Under the pieces are notes generated by a model. It was given only the letters and a program-made list of their open reading frames with translations. It was not told where the DNA came from and did not search any database. DNA of 20,151 nt, taken from NCBI GenBank assembly GCA_910578755.1, contig CAJTSZ010000026.1:1-20151 (forward strand), in the 5' to 3' direction. Of this stretch, positions 1-7,275 are shown one piece after another (the first letter of the stretch is position 1; every line of letters starts with the position of its first letter). This DNA comes from an uncultured Oscillospiraceae bacterium. GTDB lineage: Bacteria > Bacillota > Clostridia > Oscillospirales > Ruminococcaceae. Position numbers and translations under genes: made by a program.

Positions 1-1122
1 GGTGCGCACCGCGTTAATGTTGTTTTGTTTCATGTTGCAAATGTCCCAAAGCATATCCTCTTTGGTAACGGCGCGGCCCCGGTAGCAGTTAAACTCATGG
101 CGGTTTACGCCCCGCAATTCTATGCGCTTGCCGTTAATCAGCAGCAGGCTGTCCTTTATTTCAAAGCGGCGGAACCCGGCCTGCTCCCGCACAATTTCAA
201 TGGTTTCCCCTTGGGGAGAGGTCACCTCCAGCTCCAGGGTGTACAGGTTGGGTTCTTCGGCGCTCCACAGCCTTACGGCGCCGGGGTTCAAGGTGAAAAC
301 ATACTTGCCGCCCTGTTTTTGGCACTGTTCCTGGGCGAGCTGGCTGCCGTCCGCCGCCAGCAGCCGGGCTGTAATGGTACAGTCCCCGCTGCCTGCAAGG
401 GCAATTTCCCCCTCTAATAGGCCGGAAGAAAAGTCCCCGCTGAGTACAGGGTGGAAAAACAAATCTTCAATATGGCTAGCTGGAACGGTGTAAAGGTACA
501 CATCTCTAAAAATACCGGAAAAACGCCAAAAATCCTGGTCCTCCAGCCAGCTGCCGCTGCAATAGCGGTAAATTTGCAGGGCCAGTTTATTTTCCCCAGG
601 CACAAGGTAGGGGGTAAGGTCAAATTCGGCAGGGGTAAAGCTGTCCTCACTGTAGCCTACAAAATGGCCGTTAAGCCACAGGGCAAAGCAGCTTTCCACC
701 CCTTGGAAGGAAATGAAGGTTTGTTCCCAGCCTTGGGGCACTGTAAAATATTTTACATAGGAAGCCACCGGGTTGTACCGCTGGGGAATTTGCCCAGGGA
801 AGATGTGCTCGTGGCCGTCCCAGGGGTACATGGTATTTACATAGTGGGGAGAATCAAACCCTTGGGTTTGTATGTGGCCAGGAACGCGGATGTCCTGCCA
901 GTTTTTGCAGGAGTAGCCCGGTTGCTGGAAACCATCGACAGCGCGGTCAATATTTAACGCATAGTGGAATTTCCACAGGCCGTTGAGGCTGTGACGCCAG
1001 CCCATGGTGCCGGAGAGGGCCTCCTGGCTGTTTTTATAATATTGGTGGTCGGAATGGGGGGCCAAACGATTGATTTGAAATACTTTAGGGTCTGCCACAA
1101 CAGAATAATCAAAAGAACGCAT
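1..1122 (-). CDS. lacZ: Beta-galactosidase, glycoside hydrolase family 2, 5' part only
   Basis: The 374 visible codons are the N-terminal part of a large GH2 beta-galactosidase, a cytoplasmic enzyme that hydrolyses lactose and related beta-galactosides. They cover the jelly-roll sugar-binding domain (LNGLWKFHY and YVKYFTVP near the start, LNGHFVGYSEDSFTPAEFD in the middle, then DFWRFSGIFRDVYLY), the immunoglobulin-like domain, and the beginning of the TIM barrel (LRGVNRHEF; NINAVRT at the edge). Full-length relatives are about 1000 residues, so the catalytic glutamates lie outside the window. The start at 1122 is set by AGGAGG about 8 bases upstream; the reading frame stays open to base 1. 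The gene stands alone and diverges from the NIF3 gene. Its likely promoter is at 1300-1328, giving an untranslated leader of about 170 bases. Family assignment is secure; substrate range is inferred. Confidence 0.93.
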   Translation of the reverse strand, partial: MRSFDYSVVADPKVFQINRLAPHSDHQYYKNSQEALSGTMGWRHSLNGLWKFHYALNIDRAVDGFQQPGYSCKNWQDIRVPGHIQTQGFDSPHYVNTMYPWDGHEHIFPGQIPQRYNPVASYVKYFTVPQGWEQTFISFQGVESCFALWLNGHFVGYSEDSFTPAEFDLTPYLVPGENKLALQIYRYCSGSWLEDQDFWRFSGIFRDVYLYTVPASHIEDLFFHPVLSGDFSSGLLEGEIALAGSGDCTITARLLAADGSQLAQEQCQKQGGKYVFTLNPGAVRLWSAEEPNLYTLELEVTSPQGETIEIVREQAGFRRFEIKDSLLLINGKRIELRGVNRHEFNCYRGRAVTKEDMLWDICNMKQNNINAVRT

Positions 1123-1299
1123 AACAATTCCTCCTGAGCTCTTAATAATAAAAAATAGTTGAGCAAAGCGAAACTATTTTTCTTGTGCAGCTTTGCATAG
1201 GGCAGGGAGGGCGATAGCCCGTATCTGCCTGTATATCAACTTTTTATTGTGGAGCAATAAAAAATAGAACGGCGGGCCTTTATGAACACTTTCCCAATA

Positions 1300-1328
1300 A
1301 TTTTACCATGATATTGGTTTACTGTAAA
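1300..1328 (-). promoter_or_regulatory. Predicted promoter of the beta-galactosidase gene
   Basis: On the minus strand TTTACA (1328-1323) is followed after 17 bp by TAAAAT (1305-1300). It is the best sigma-A match between the two divergent genes in this direction. I saw no clear catabolite-repression (cre) palindrome around it. Confidence 0.5.
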
Positions 1329-1494
1329 GCACAGGCAGCTTTGCGGGAGTGTCCAAGCAAAGAGTTAAAGGGAGTTAAAGAAATTTGCTCAAAGGAGGAG
1401 GCAGCGTTTTGCCGGTGCATACTTGTAGCTTGTATGCTTTAACCACCAGGTAATGCCGAGTGCAGGCGAGGTTTGGATTACAAGCAGTTTTGTG

Positions 1495-1523
1495 TTGACC
1501 TTTTCTGGACGCCAGTGTATACT
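1495..1523 (+). promoter_or_regulatory. Predicted promoter of the NIF3-family gene
   Basis: TTGACC (1495-1500), 17 bp spacer, TATACT (1518-1523): a good sigma-A promoter about 115 bases upstream of the start codon. Confidence 0.65.
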
Positions 1524-1641
1524 GTATATAAATATTTTTGTTTATTTTTAGAAAATATAGAAGTTTTGCTGAAAGGATTTTGCAGAACAGAACCTGCACC
1601 CACCGGGCGCAGCTGTTAAAATAAAATAATGAGGTGACGGT

Positions 1642-2469
1642 ATGACAGTGAAGGAAATGTACCAGGCGGTACTGGATTTGGTTGGGCTGGAAAATATGCC
1701 GGAGGATTCCGGCATTGTCTATGACAATGAAAAAGAGGTAAAACGGGTACTAGCTGGAATTGATATGGACACTACTATGCTGCTGCTGGCAAAGCAGCTG
1801 GGGTTTGATTGTGTTGCCCAGCACCACCCGGCAGGCATACTGAACCCCAATACCAGCGAGCTGTTTGGCCGCGATCATATGAAAAAGCTAATGGAATGCG
1901 GCGTTCCCATTAACGAAGCCCAAAAGCTGGCCTACGAAAAGGATAAAAAACGCCGCCAGGGGATGCACTCCCGCAACCGCACCCAAATGCGTGACGTTGC
2001 AAAGCTGCTGGATATTAGCGACGTAGCCTTCCATACGCCGGCGGATATGCTGGCGGAGAGGGCGGTTCAGGCGAAAATGGACGCCCTTTCCCAAAAAAAC
2101 CCCCGCTGTACCATACAGGATGTTTTGGATGAACTGTTGACCATTCGGGAATACCAGGACGCCCTGGAGGGCCAGCAGCCGGAGGTTTGGGTTGGCAGCA
2201 AGGACAGCTTTGCCGGCCGTATTTACGTGGAAATGTACGGCGTTGGCGCCCCTTCCTTGGAAGAATATATTGCTTGCTCTAACGCGGGCATTGGTACCTT
2301 TATTGGTATGCACGCCACCCCGGAGGTAGTGGAGGGCGTGAAAAAGCATGGAAAGTCCAACCTGATTATAGCGGGCCATATGGCAAGCGATTCCTTGGGC
2401 TTTAACCAAATTTTAGATGCCTGGGAAGCAAAGGGCGTAGAAATCGTACGCATCAGCGGTATTGTATAA
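1642..2469 (+). CDS. NIF3-family (DUF34) metal-binding protein
   Basis: This 275-residue protein resembles the NIF3/DUF34 family, hexameric toroidal proteins with a dinuclear metal site whose cellular reaction is still unclear. Visible family features are an N-terminal block ending in a His pair (His61-His62, QHHPAG), a middle HTPAD segment near residues 130-135, and a C-terminal GHMASD segment (His246, Asp250), where typical members have H followed three residues later by S-E. The Asp in place of Glu and the Lys/Arg-rich middle (around residues 97-115) suggest a divergent subfamily. The start is chosen from GAGGTGA upstream of ATG 1642. The gene has its own promoter and ends inside a palindromic repeat that supplies the stop codon. 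It is apparently monocistronic. Family call is fairly sure, function unknown. Confidence 0.82.
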   Translation: MTVKEMYQAVLDLVGLENMPEDSGIVYDNEKEVKRVLAGIDMDTTMLLLAKQLGFDCVAQHHPAGILNPNTSELFGRDHMKKLMECGVPINEAQKLAYEKDKKRRQGMHSRNRTQMRDVAKLLDISDVAFHTPADMLAERAVQAKMDALSQKNPRCTIQDVLDELLTIREYQDALEGQQPEVWVGSKDSFAGRIYVEMYGVGAPSLEEYIACSNAGIGTFIGMHATPEVVEGVKKHGKSNLIIAGHMASDSLGFNQILDAWEAKGVEIVRISGIV

Positions 2470-2491
2470 TAACCGCAAAGCGGTTATTATA
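2465..2491. repeat. Dispersed palindrome, copy A (overlaps NIF3 stop codon)
   Basis: A perfect 12-bp stem: TATAATAACCGC (2465-2476), loop AAA (2477-2479), GCGGTTATTATA (2480-2491). It contains the NIF3 stop codon (TAA 2467-2469) and a second in-frame TAA. No T-run follows, so it is not a canonical terminator. It is followed by TTTCAATGG, a tail also found after a partial copy near 17135. Other full copies lie at 11553-11579 and 17076-17102. Confidence 0.8.
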
Positions 2492-2500
2492 TTTCAATGG

Positions 2501-2535
2501 ATAGGGCGATGTGTTCGCGTTGCTCACCGCCCTAT
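2501..2535. repeat. Inverted repeat downstream of copy A
   Basis: ATAGGGCG (2501-2508) pairs with CGCCCTAT (2528-2535) around a 19-base loop. It sits directly after palindrome copy A and may be part of the same element. There is no T-run. Confidence 0.5.
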
Positions 2536-2581
2536 GGCCAATTATACAATTTCTCTTGCTTTATGGTATAACAAGTAAACA

Positions 2582-2616
2582 AAAAAACCCCCTGGCCATT
2601 GGCCAGGGGGTTTTTT
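2582..2616. terminator. Bidirectional intrinsic terminator between convergent genes
   Basis: A perfect 16-bp stem, AAAAAACCCCCTGGCC (2582-2597) with GGCCAGGGGGTTTTTT (2601-2616), and an ATT loop. Both strands end in a T-run, so it can stop transcription of NIF3 (plus) and of the DUF4358 gene (minus), whose stop codon is 14 bases away. Confidence 0.95.
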
Positions 2617-2629
2617 ACAATGGGCAAGA

Positions 2630-3208
2630 TTAAAAGAAGGAAGCAATGGCGTCTGTGCCAATTTTTGTTTGTTCGTCGGCAAACACCTGCTGCGCCTCCT
2701 CTGTGGTGCTTTCTTCGTCAAAAGCACCCAGCATCACAAAAAACACATAGTCCCCGTGGCGAACCACCTGGGAAGCCTGTACCTTTGCAATGTTCATTGG
2801 GTACATCAGGGTATCCTCCTGCAGCACTTTTTGGTAGGTGGCCACTTCCTTTTCCACATCTTCGCCCTTGCCCTCTACGGCTTTTATGGCGAACAGGCGG
2901 TCTACATGGCCACTCATCATAGGGCCTTCCGCAATAACTTCTTCAATATTTTCTGTAGTAATGCCGCAAACGTCCGCCAGTTCCTGCTGGGTAATTTCCA
3001 TAGAAGGGATGTAGTTTTCACCGTAGGCGTCTTTTACAGCCTGTACCACATCGGCCAAAGCTGGTTCCTTGGCTTCCTCTGTGGCGGTGTCCTCCTGGTT
3101 TTGGCTGTTCCCTTCAGAGGGGGCGGTATCTTCTTTGGAAGAACAAGCTGCGAAAAGGGAAGCTGTCATAACTGCTGCCAAAAGGCAGGCCAAAAGTCTT
3201 TTTTTCAT
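2630..3208 (-). CDS. DUF4358-family lipoprotein
   Basis: A secreted, lipid-anchored protein of 192 residues. The N-terminus MKKRLLACLLAAVMTASLFAAC is a clear lipoprotein signal with lipobox FAAC (Cys22), followed by an acidic, Ser/Gln/Thr/Glu-rich linker (about 25-50). The rest matches the DUF4358 pattern common in Clostridia: a conserved block around CGITTENIEE, then VDRLFAIKAVEGKGEDV, and near the C-terminus VQASQVVRHGDYVFFVMLG. I chose the start at 3208 because it begins the signal peptide and has GGAG upstream; the frame stays open to 3307, but that extension would bury the signal. The gene is monocistronic and ends at the shared terminator. Function is unknown; an envelope role is only inferred from the anchor. 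Confidence 0.87.
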   Translation of the reverse strand: MKKRLLACLLAAVMTASLFAACSSKEDTAPSEGNSQNQEDTATEEAKEPALADVVQAVKDAYGENYIPSMEITQQELADVCGITTENIEEVIAEGPMMSGHVDRLFAIKAVEGKGEDVEKEVATYQKVLQEDTLMYPMNIAKVQASQVVRHGDYVFFVMLGAFDEESTTEEAQQVFADEQTKIGTDAIASFF

Positions 3209-3650
3209 ATAAGGTTTCTCCAATCTTTTTCTTTTTATTGTTTTACGGGCCACCGGGTTTTGCTTTTTAGCCGGCGGTTCCTGTGCAGGGGAAGTGCTTG
3301 CTACCATAGTGCATGGAAAAGGGCATTTTACTGCACAGAGAAAAAAGAAAAATAAAAAAGGGCAAAACTGCCAATTTTATTTCCACAATAATGAAAAAAT
3401 TTGGGAGTGTGGCAGCACTTCTAAGCCCACTGTAAAAAGATTAGAGGCAGCGATACATCCAAAAGAAATATGACCTAAGGTTTTAGAGGGCGGAGATAGC
3501 GCCCCTAAAGAAAGAGCCCCAGCCAGGCAATGATAACATTCTTTAAACCCTACAGTTTAGAGAATACTTAGAGAAACCCCCGCTATACTGTAGCTATAAG
3601 CTGCCCAATAAGCAGTTGAAAAAAGGGCGGCTGGGAAAGGCGGGAAGAGT
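3209..3650. other. Intergenic region (442 bp) between lipoprotein and ABC ATPase genes
   Basis: No gene is supported. It contains a hairpin at 3482-3509 (TTTAGAGGGCG with CGCCCCTAAA, one bulge), an inverted repeat CTACAGT (3550-3556) with ACTGTAG (3587-3593), and a direct repeat TTAGAGAA at 3557-3564 and 3568-3575, spaced 11 bp. TATACT at 3584-3589 could be a -10 box for the ATPase gene, but no good -35 box lies at the normal distance; the repeats could instead bind an activator. I found no convincing promoter for the lipoprotein gene. Confidence 0.4.
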
Positions 3651-4739
3651 ATGGCGCAAGCGGCGCTGAGGAATATCTGCAAGGAATACCCTGGCGGGGT
3701 GTTGGCAGTGGACCATTTTAATTTGGAAATAAGGGATAAGGAATTTGTAGTGCTTGTGGGCCCTTCTGGCTGCGGGAAATCCACTACCCTGCGCATGATA
3801 GCCGGGCTGGAGGATATTACAGAGGGCCAGCTGTACATTGGGGAAAAGCTGGTAAATAACATTTCCCCAAAGGACCGGGATATTGCTATGGTTTTTCAAA
3901 ACTATGCCCTGTACCCCCACATGACAGTGTACCAAAACATGGCCTTCGGCTTAAAAATGCGGCGGATGCCCAAAACAGAAATTAAAAAACGGGTGGAAGA
4001 AACGGCAGCCCTTTTGGAAATTGACGACCTTTTAAAGCGCAAGCCCAAAGCCCTTTCCGGCGGGCAAAGGCAGCGGGTGGCCCTGGGACGGGCTATGGTG
4101 CGCAGCCCCGCTGTGTTTTTGCTGGACGAGCCCCTTTCCAACCTGGACGCCAAGCTGCGGGCCCAAATGCGGCTGGAGATTATCCGTCTGCACCAGCGGC
4201 TGCAAGCTACCTTTGTTTATGTTACCCACGACCAAACCGAGGCAATGACCATGGGGGATAGGATTGTAGTGATGAAGGACGGCCGCATACAGCAGGCGGA
4301 TACACCGGAAAATTTGTATCATCATCCCTGCAACCAATTTGTGGCTGGATTTATTGGTTCCCCGCAAATGAATTTTTTTACCGCCGCCGTAAAAAGGGCG
4401 GGGGAGGGCTGGCAGCTTGTTTGGCAGGACGGGCAAATGATCCTTCCGGGGCAAAGGAACCTGACCCCCTTAGAGGGGCAGCAGGTTACAGCAGGTGTGC
4501 GTCCGGAGGATTTGTTTATTTGCACAGAGCAAAAGCAGGGGTGCTTTTTTGGAACCGTTGCTGTGGCGGAAATGATTGGCGCGGAAACCTACCTTACTAT
4601 AGAAACAGGGAAAAACCGCTTTACCATGCGGGTGCCTTCCTTAGGCGCGCCCAAGGTGGGCCAAAAGCTCTGCCTTGGCGTCAACCATGACAGGCTGCAC
4701 CTGTTCCACCTGCAAACCGGGGAAAGGCTGCGGTTGTAA
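3651..4739 (+). CDS. ugpC: MsmK/UgpC-type sugar ABC transporter ATPase
   Basis: The 362-residue protein is a cytoplasmic ATPase of the carbohydrate importer class (CUT1), which energises permeases for oligosaccharides or glycerol-phosphate. It has every hallmark in order: Walker A GPSGCGKST (37-45), Q-loop Gln83, signature LSGGQRQR (135-142), Walker B VFLLDE (155-160), switch His193 (VTHDQTEA), and a C-terminal TOBE-like regulatory region (about 240-362). Length is normal. No binding protein or permease genes flank it, so it is an orphan; in Bacillus and Streptococcus such ATPases (MsmX, MsmK) serve several transporters encoded elsewhere. The Shine-Dalgarno match (AAGGCGGG) is only moderate, but the N-terminus aligns with the family. 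Symbol ugpC is by family convention; the transported sugar cannot be read from sequence. Confidence 0.92.
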   Translation: MAQAALRNICKEYPGGVLAVDHFNLEIRDKEFVVLVGPSGCGKSTTLRMIAGLEDITEGQLYIGEKLVNNISPKDRDIAMVFQNYALYPHMTVYQNMAFGLKMRRMPKTEIKKRVEETAALLEIDDLLKRKPKALSGGQRQRVALGRAMVRSPAVFLLDEPLSNLDAKLRAQMRLEIIRLHQRLQATFVYVTHDQTEAMTMGDRIVVMKDGRIQQADTPENLYHHPCNQFVAGFIGSPQMNFFTAAVKRAGEGWQLVWQDGQMILPGQRNLTPLEGQQVTAGVRPEDLFICTEQKQGCFFGTVAVAEMIGAETYLTIETGKNRFTMRVPSLGAPKVGQKLCLGVNHDRLHLFHLQTGERLRL

Positions 4740-4786
4740 ACAGATTATAGAAATTTACAATAGCTTTTAAAAAACGCAAAGAAAAA

Positions 4787-4841
4787 TGCAATAGGGTTAA
4801 AGTACAATCCCATTGCAAAGGGAAAAGCAGAATAGTATAAT
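4787..4841 (+). promoter_or_regulatory. Predicted yedF promoter with overlapping inverted repeat
   Basis: TTGCAA (4813-4818), 17 bp, TATAAT (4836-4841). TGCAATAGGG (4787-4796) is an inverted repeat of CCCATTGCA (4809-4817) with one bulged A, and its right arm overlaps the -35 box, a typical repressor-operator position. The operator role is inference. Confidence 0.7.
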
Positions 4842-4894
4842 AAGTTTTAAAGGCTTTTGCAGAATAAATTACATCAAAATAAAGGAGCAAAACT

Positions 4895-5476
4895 ATGGTA
4901 TTGGTAAATGCAATGGGAAAAGCGTGCCCCCAGCCAGTTATTATGGCAAAAAAAGAGATAGACGCCGGAAACAGCAACTTTGTTGTAGCTGTTGATAACG
5001 AAATTGCGGTGCAGAACCTGAAAAAGCTGGCGGAAAGCCAAAACTATTCCGCTTCTGTAGAGGCGGTGGAAGGCGGTTTTCATGTAACCTTTGCAGGGGA
5101 AGGGGCTGCCGCTGTGGCGGAAGAAAAAACAGGCCGGCCGGCAAACTGGGCCCTCTTTGCGCCGGGTAATACGATTGGTACAGAGGAAGGGGACTTGGGC
5201 GCCTCTTTAATGAATATGTTTTTTTACACTTTAACCGAATCCAACGACCCGCCTAGGTATATTTTGCTGATGAACAAGGGTGTTATCCTGGCGGTAGAAA
5301 ACGAACAGGTGGTGGACCACTTAAAAACCCTGGAACAAAAAGGTACCGAAGTGCTGGTATGCGGCACTTGCCTGAAGTTTTATAACATGGCTGACCGCCT
5401 GCAGGTGGGCACGGTGAGCAATATGTATGACATCAGCGAAAGAATGCACCTGGCAGATAAGGTAATTACCTTATAG
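4895..5476 (+). CDS. yedF: YedF-like sulfurtransferase-family protein (TusA + DsrE domains)
   Basis: A 193-residue cytoplasmic protein with two domains. Residues 1-75 are TusA/SirA-like with the signature CPxP (Cys11-Pro12-Gln13-Pro14), the sulfur-carrying Cys of that family. Residues 85-193 are DsrE-like, with a CGTC pair (Cys156, Cys159). This architecture is the family annotated as YedF, often found near selenium genes (selD, selA, selB) and proposed to handle sulfur or selenium; the biochemical role is unproven. No selenium gene is visible here. AAAGGAG lies 7 bases before the ATG, the promoter is strong, and a perfect terminator follows, so it is a single-gene unit. Confidence 0.88.
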   Translation: MVLVNAMGKACPQPVIMAKKEIDAGNSNFVVAVDNEIAVQNLKKLAESQNYSASVEAVEGGFHVTFAGEGAAAVAEEKTGRPANWALFAPGNTIGTEEGDLGASLMNMFFYTLTESNDPPRYILLMNKGVILAVENEQVVDHLKTLEQKGTEVLVCGTCLKFYNMADRLQVGTVSNMYDISERMHLADKVITL

Positions 5477-5507
5477 CACAGCTTTCACCTAAACGAATTT
5501 ACCCAGG

Positions 5508-5552
5508 AATAAGCCCAAGCGCTGCCAAAGGCGGCGTTTGGGCTTATTTTTT
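5508..5552 (+). terminator. Intrinsic terminator after yedF
   Basis: A 19-bp stem with two G-T wobbles runs from 5508-5526 to 5530-5548 around an AAA loop and continues into a T-run (TTATTTTTT). It is also A-rich on its left side, so it could work on both strands. Confidence 0.93.
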
Positions 5553-5553
5553 G

Positions 5554-5581
5554 TTGCTTTTTTGCTTAAAAGTGCTAAAAT
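5554..5581 (+). promoter_or_regulatory. Predicted promoter of the aminotransferase gene
   Basis: TTGCTT (5554-5559), 16 bp spacer, TAAAAT (5576-5581), immediately after the yedF terminator. Confidence 0.5.
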
Positions 5582-5669
5582 AAAAAGAAAACCTGGTTCA
5601 GCTGTATTGAAGCAAGGGGCGCAGCGGATACAGGCCCGCGGCAGGCGGGGGAGTAAGGAGAACACAGTT

Positions 5670-6854
5670 ATGAATTTTCAAATTTCCAATAAAATAGCGG
5701 GAATAAAGCCCTCGGCTATCCGTGAAATATTAAAGCTTTCCGCGGACCCTAACATTATTGCTTTTTCTGCGGGCAACCCGGCCCCCCAGGCCTTTCCGGT
5801 GGAGGAAATCCGCCGTTGGTCGGCGGAAATACTGGAGCAGGAGCCAGTGCTGGCCCTGCAATATTCTGTCAGCGAGGGGTACCCGCCTCTGCGGGAGGCC
5901 CTGGAGGAATTTTTGCAAAAGCGGTACGGTATTGCAAAAGAGGGCAACCAAATTATAGTGACCACCGGCGCGGAGCAAGGGCTGGATTTAATCTGCAAGG
6001 TTCTTTGCAACGAGGGCGACCAGGTGCTGTGCGAAAGCCCCAGCTTTGTAGGGGCCTTAAATACGTTCCGTTCCTACAACGCAAAGCTGGTGGGGGTGGA
6101 AATGGAGGCGGACGGCGTTAACACAGAGCACATGGAACGCCTGCTGCAAACCAACCCGCGCATTAAATTTATGTACCTGATTCCTAATTTCCAAAACCCA
6201 ACAGGTATTACCATGAGCCTGGAAAAACGGAAAAAGGTGCTGGAGCTTTCGGCAAAATATAACGTCCCCGTTGTGGAGGACAACCCCTATGGGGATTTGC
6301 GCTTTGCCGGGGAAGATGTGCCATCCATAAAGGCGCTGGATACTACAGGCAGCGTAATTTACTGTGGTTCCTTTTCCAAGGTGCTTTCCCCCGGTATGCG
6401 GGTGGGCTACCTGTGCGCGCCCCAAAAGCTGACGCCCAGCCTGGCTGTAGCAAAGCAGTGCACCGATGTGCATACCGCCATGCTGCCCCAGTTGATTTGC
6501 CACCGCTTTTTAACCCAGCTGGATTTTGAAAGCCACATTGCCCGCTGCCGTAGTATCTATGGGGAAAAGTACCACCTGATGGCCCGCTGCATTGGGGAAG
6601 AATTTTCCCAAAAGGTACAGGTGACAACACCCCAGGGCGGCCTGTTTTTGTGGTGTACCCTTCCAAAAGGGCAGGATGTAATGGCCTTTGCCCAAAAGGC
6701 CCTGGCCCAAGGTGTGGCTATTGTTCCAGGCAACGCTTTTTTGGTGGATGAAAAGGAAAGCACCACCTCGTTCCGGTTGAATTATGCAACCCCCAGCCAA
6801 CAGGATATTCAAACAGGGATTGCCGTTTTGGGCCGTTTGACAAAGGAGATGTAG
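5670..6854 (+). CDS. PLP-dependent class I aminotransferase (LysN-like)
   Basis: The 394-residue cytoplasmic enzyme is a fold-type I, pyridoxal-phosphate aminotransferase of the subgroup that includes 2-aminoadipate (LysN) and aromatic aminotransferases. Visible features are the N-terminal substrate loop FSAGNPAPQAFP (about 31-43), TTGAEQGLDLI (cofactor phosphate region), PNFQNPTG, VVEDNPYGDLRF with the Asp that contacts the pyridine ring, the Schiff-base Lys237 in GSFSKVLSPGMRVGY, and a late FRLNYA with the carboxylate-binding Arg. The start is at 5670 (AAGGAG 10 bases upstream); the frame is open to 5538, but that stretch overlaps the terminator and lacks similarity. The next gene begins 3 bases after the stop and is probably co-translated. 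The amino donor is not decidable from sequence. Confidence 0.92.
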   Translation: MNFQISNKIAGIKPSAIREILKLSADPNIIAFSAGNPAPQAFPVEEIRRWSAEILEQEPVLALQYSVSEGYPPLREALEEFLQKRYGIAKEGNQIIVTTGAEQGLDLICKVLCNEGDQVLCESPSFVGALNTFRSYNAKLVGVEMEADGVNTEHMERLLQTNPRIKFMYLIPNFQNPTGITMSLEKRKKVLELSAKYNVPVVEDNPYGDLRFAGEDVPSIKALDTTGSVIYCGSFSKVLSPGMRVGYLCAPQKLTPSLAVAKQCTDVHTAMLPQLICHRFLTQLDFESHIARCRSIYGEKYHLMARCIGEEFSQKVQVTTPQGGLFLWCTLPKGQDVMAFAQKALAQGVAIVPGNAFLVDEKESTTSFRLNYATPSQQDIQTGIAVLGRLTKEM

Positions 6855-6857
6855 CCT

Positions 6858-7127
6858 GTGGCAAAAACCAATGATTTTTCCCAATGGTTTGAGGAAAATA
6901 GCGGTTACAGCCGGCATAAGGTCAGCCGCCGCAGCTTTTCTGCACAGGAATGCTGCGGGCAGCAGCCCCAACCTACGGGCCGGTTTATTTTGTTCCAAAA
7001 CCCTAATAGCGGGCGGGAGGAGCCCTTTCAGCTGTGCCGCTGTTCCAGCTGCGGTGCCTATTATACAGGCTGGCAGGGGAGATGGCATAAAATTGAAAAT
7101 TTGCTGAAATACCCTTTTATAAAGTGA
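6858..7127 (+). CDS. Small Cys-rich hypothetical protein (possible zinc-binding)
   Basis: An 89-residue protein starting at GTG 6858, with AAAGGAGA inside the end of the aminotransferase gene and only 3 bases between stop and start, which implies translational coupling. I do not recognise a family. Five cysteines stand out: Cys32-Cys33 and Cys60, Cys62, Cys65 (CRCSSC), followed by a Tyr/Trp-rich stretch (AYYTGWQGRW) and a basic C-terminus. The arrangement suggests a degenerate zinc ribbon, but the spacing fits no class I can name. It is soluble, with no signal or membrane segment. The strict linkage to the aminotransferase could mean a shared pathway; this is inference. Confidence 0.7.
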   Translation: MAKTNDFSQWFEENSGYSRHKVSRRSFSAQECCGQQPQPTGRFILFQNPNSGREEPFQLCRCSSCGAYYTGWQGRWHKIENLLKYPFIK

Positions 7128-7200
7128 CACTTTGTACCGTAAGGCGGGCTTTTTGGAGATGGGCCCGCAAAGAAGGGCAAGGGCCGCAGAGGGCCCACAG

Positions 7201-7228
7201 TTGTTTTTTTGCAAAAAAAATATATAAT
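7201..7228 (+). promoter_or_regulatory. Predicted promoter of the S9 peptidase gene
   Basis: TTGTTT (7201-7206), 16 bp of mostly T and A, TATAAT (7223-7228), about 50 bases upstream of the start codon. Confidence 0.65.
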
Positions 7229-7275
7229 GTTCATAGTAATCTACTTTCCGCGTAACTGTAAAGGAGGAGTACACT

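Larger units (their letters stand above)
1123..1641. other. Divergent intergenic region (519 bp) with two leader hairpins
   Basis: No convincing gene lies here. It holds two outward promoters (1300-1328 minus, 1495-1523 plus). In the beta-galactosidase leader are two inverted repeats. One is nested at 1201-1229: GGCAG with CTGCC, and inside it GGGC with GCCC. The other is at 1151-1181: a 10-bp A/T-rich stem AAAAATAGTT with AACTATTTTT, then a tandem GA/GA mismatch, two G-C pairs and an AAA loop. The second ends just upstream of the ribosome binding site. Their role, for example mRNA stability or attenuation, is unknown. Confidence 0.5.

Noticed and set aside
451..957. A 168-codon plus-strand ORF opposite the beta-galactosidase gene
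   Set aside because: It is the complement of a clear GH2 coding frame; no ribosome binding site and no family resemblance.
5538..5669. A 44-residue N-terminal extension of the aminotransferase
   Set aside because: It begins inside the yedF terminator, crosses the predicted promoter, and ATG 5670 has a good ribosome binding site and the family's normal N-terminus.
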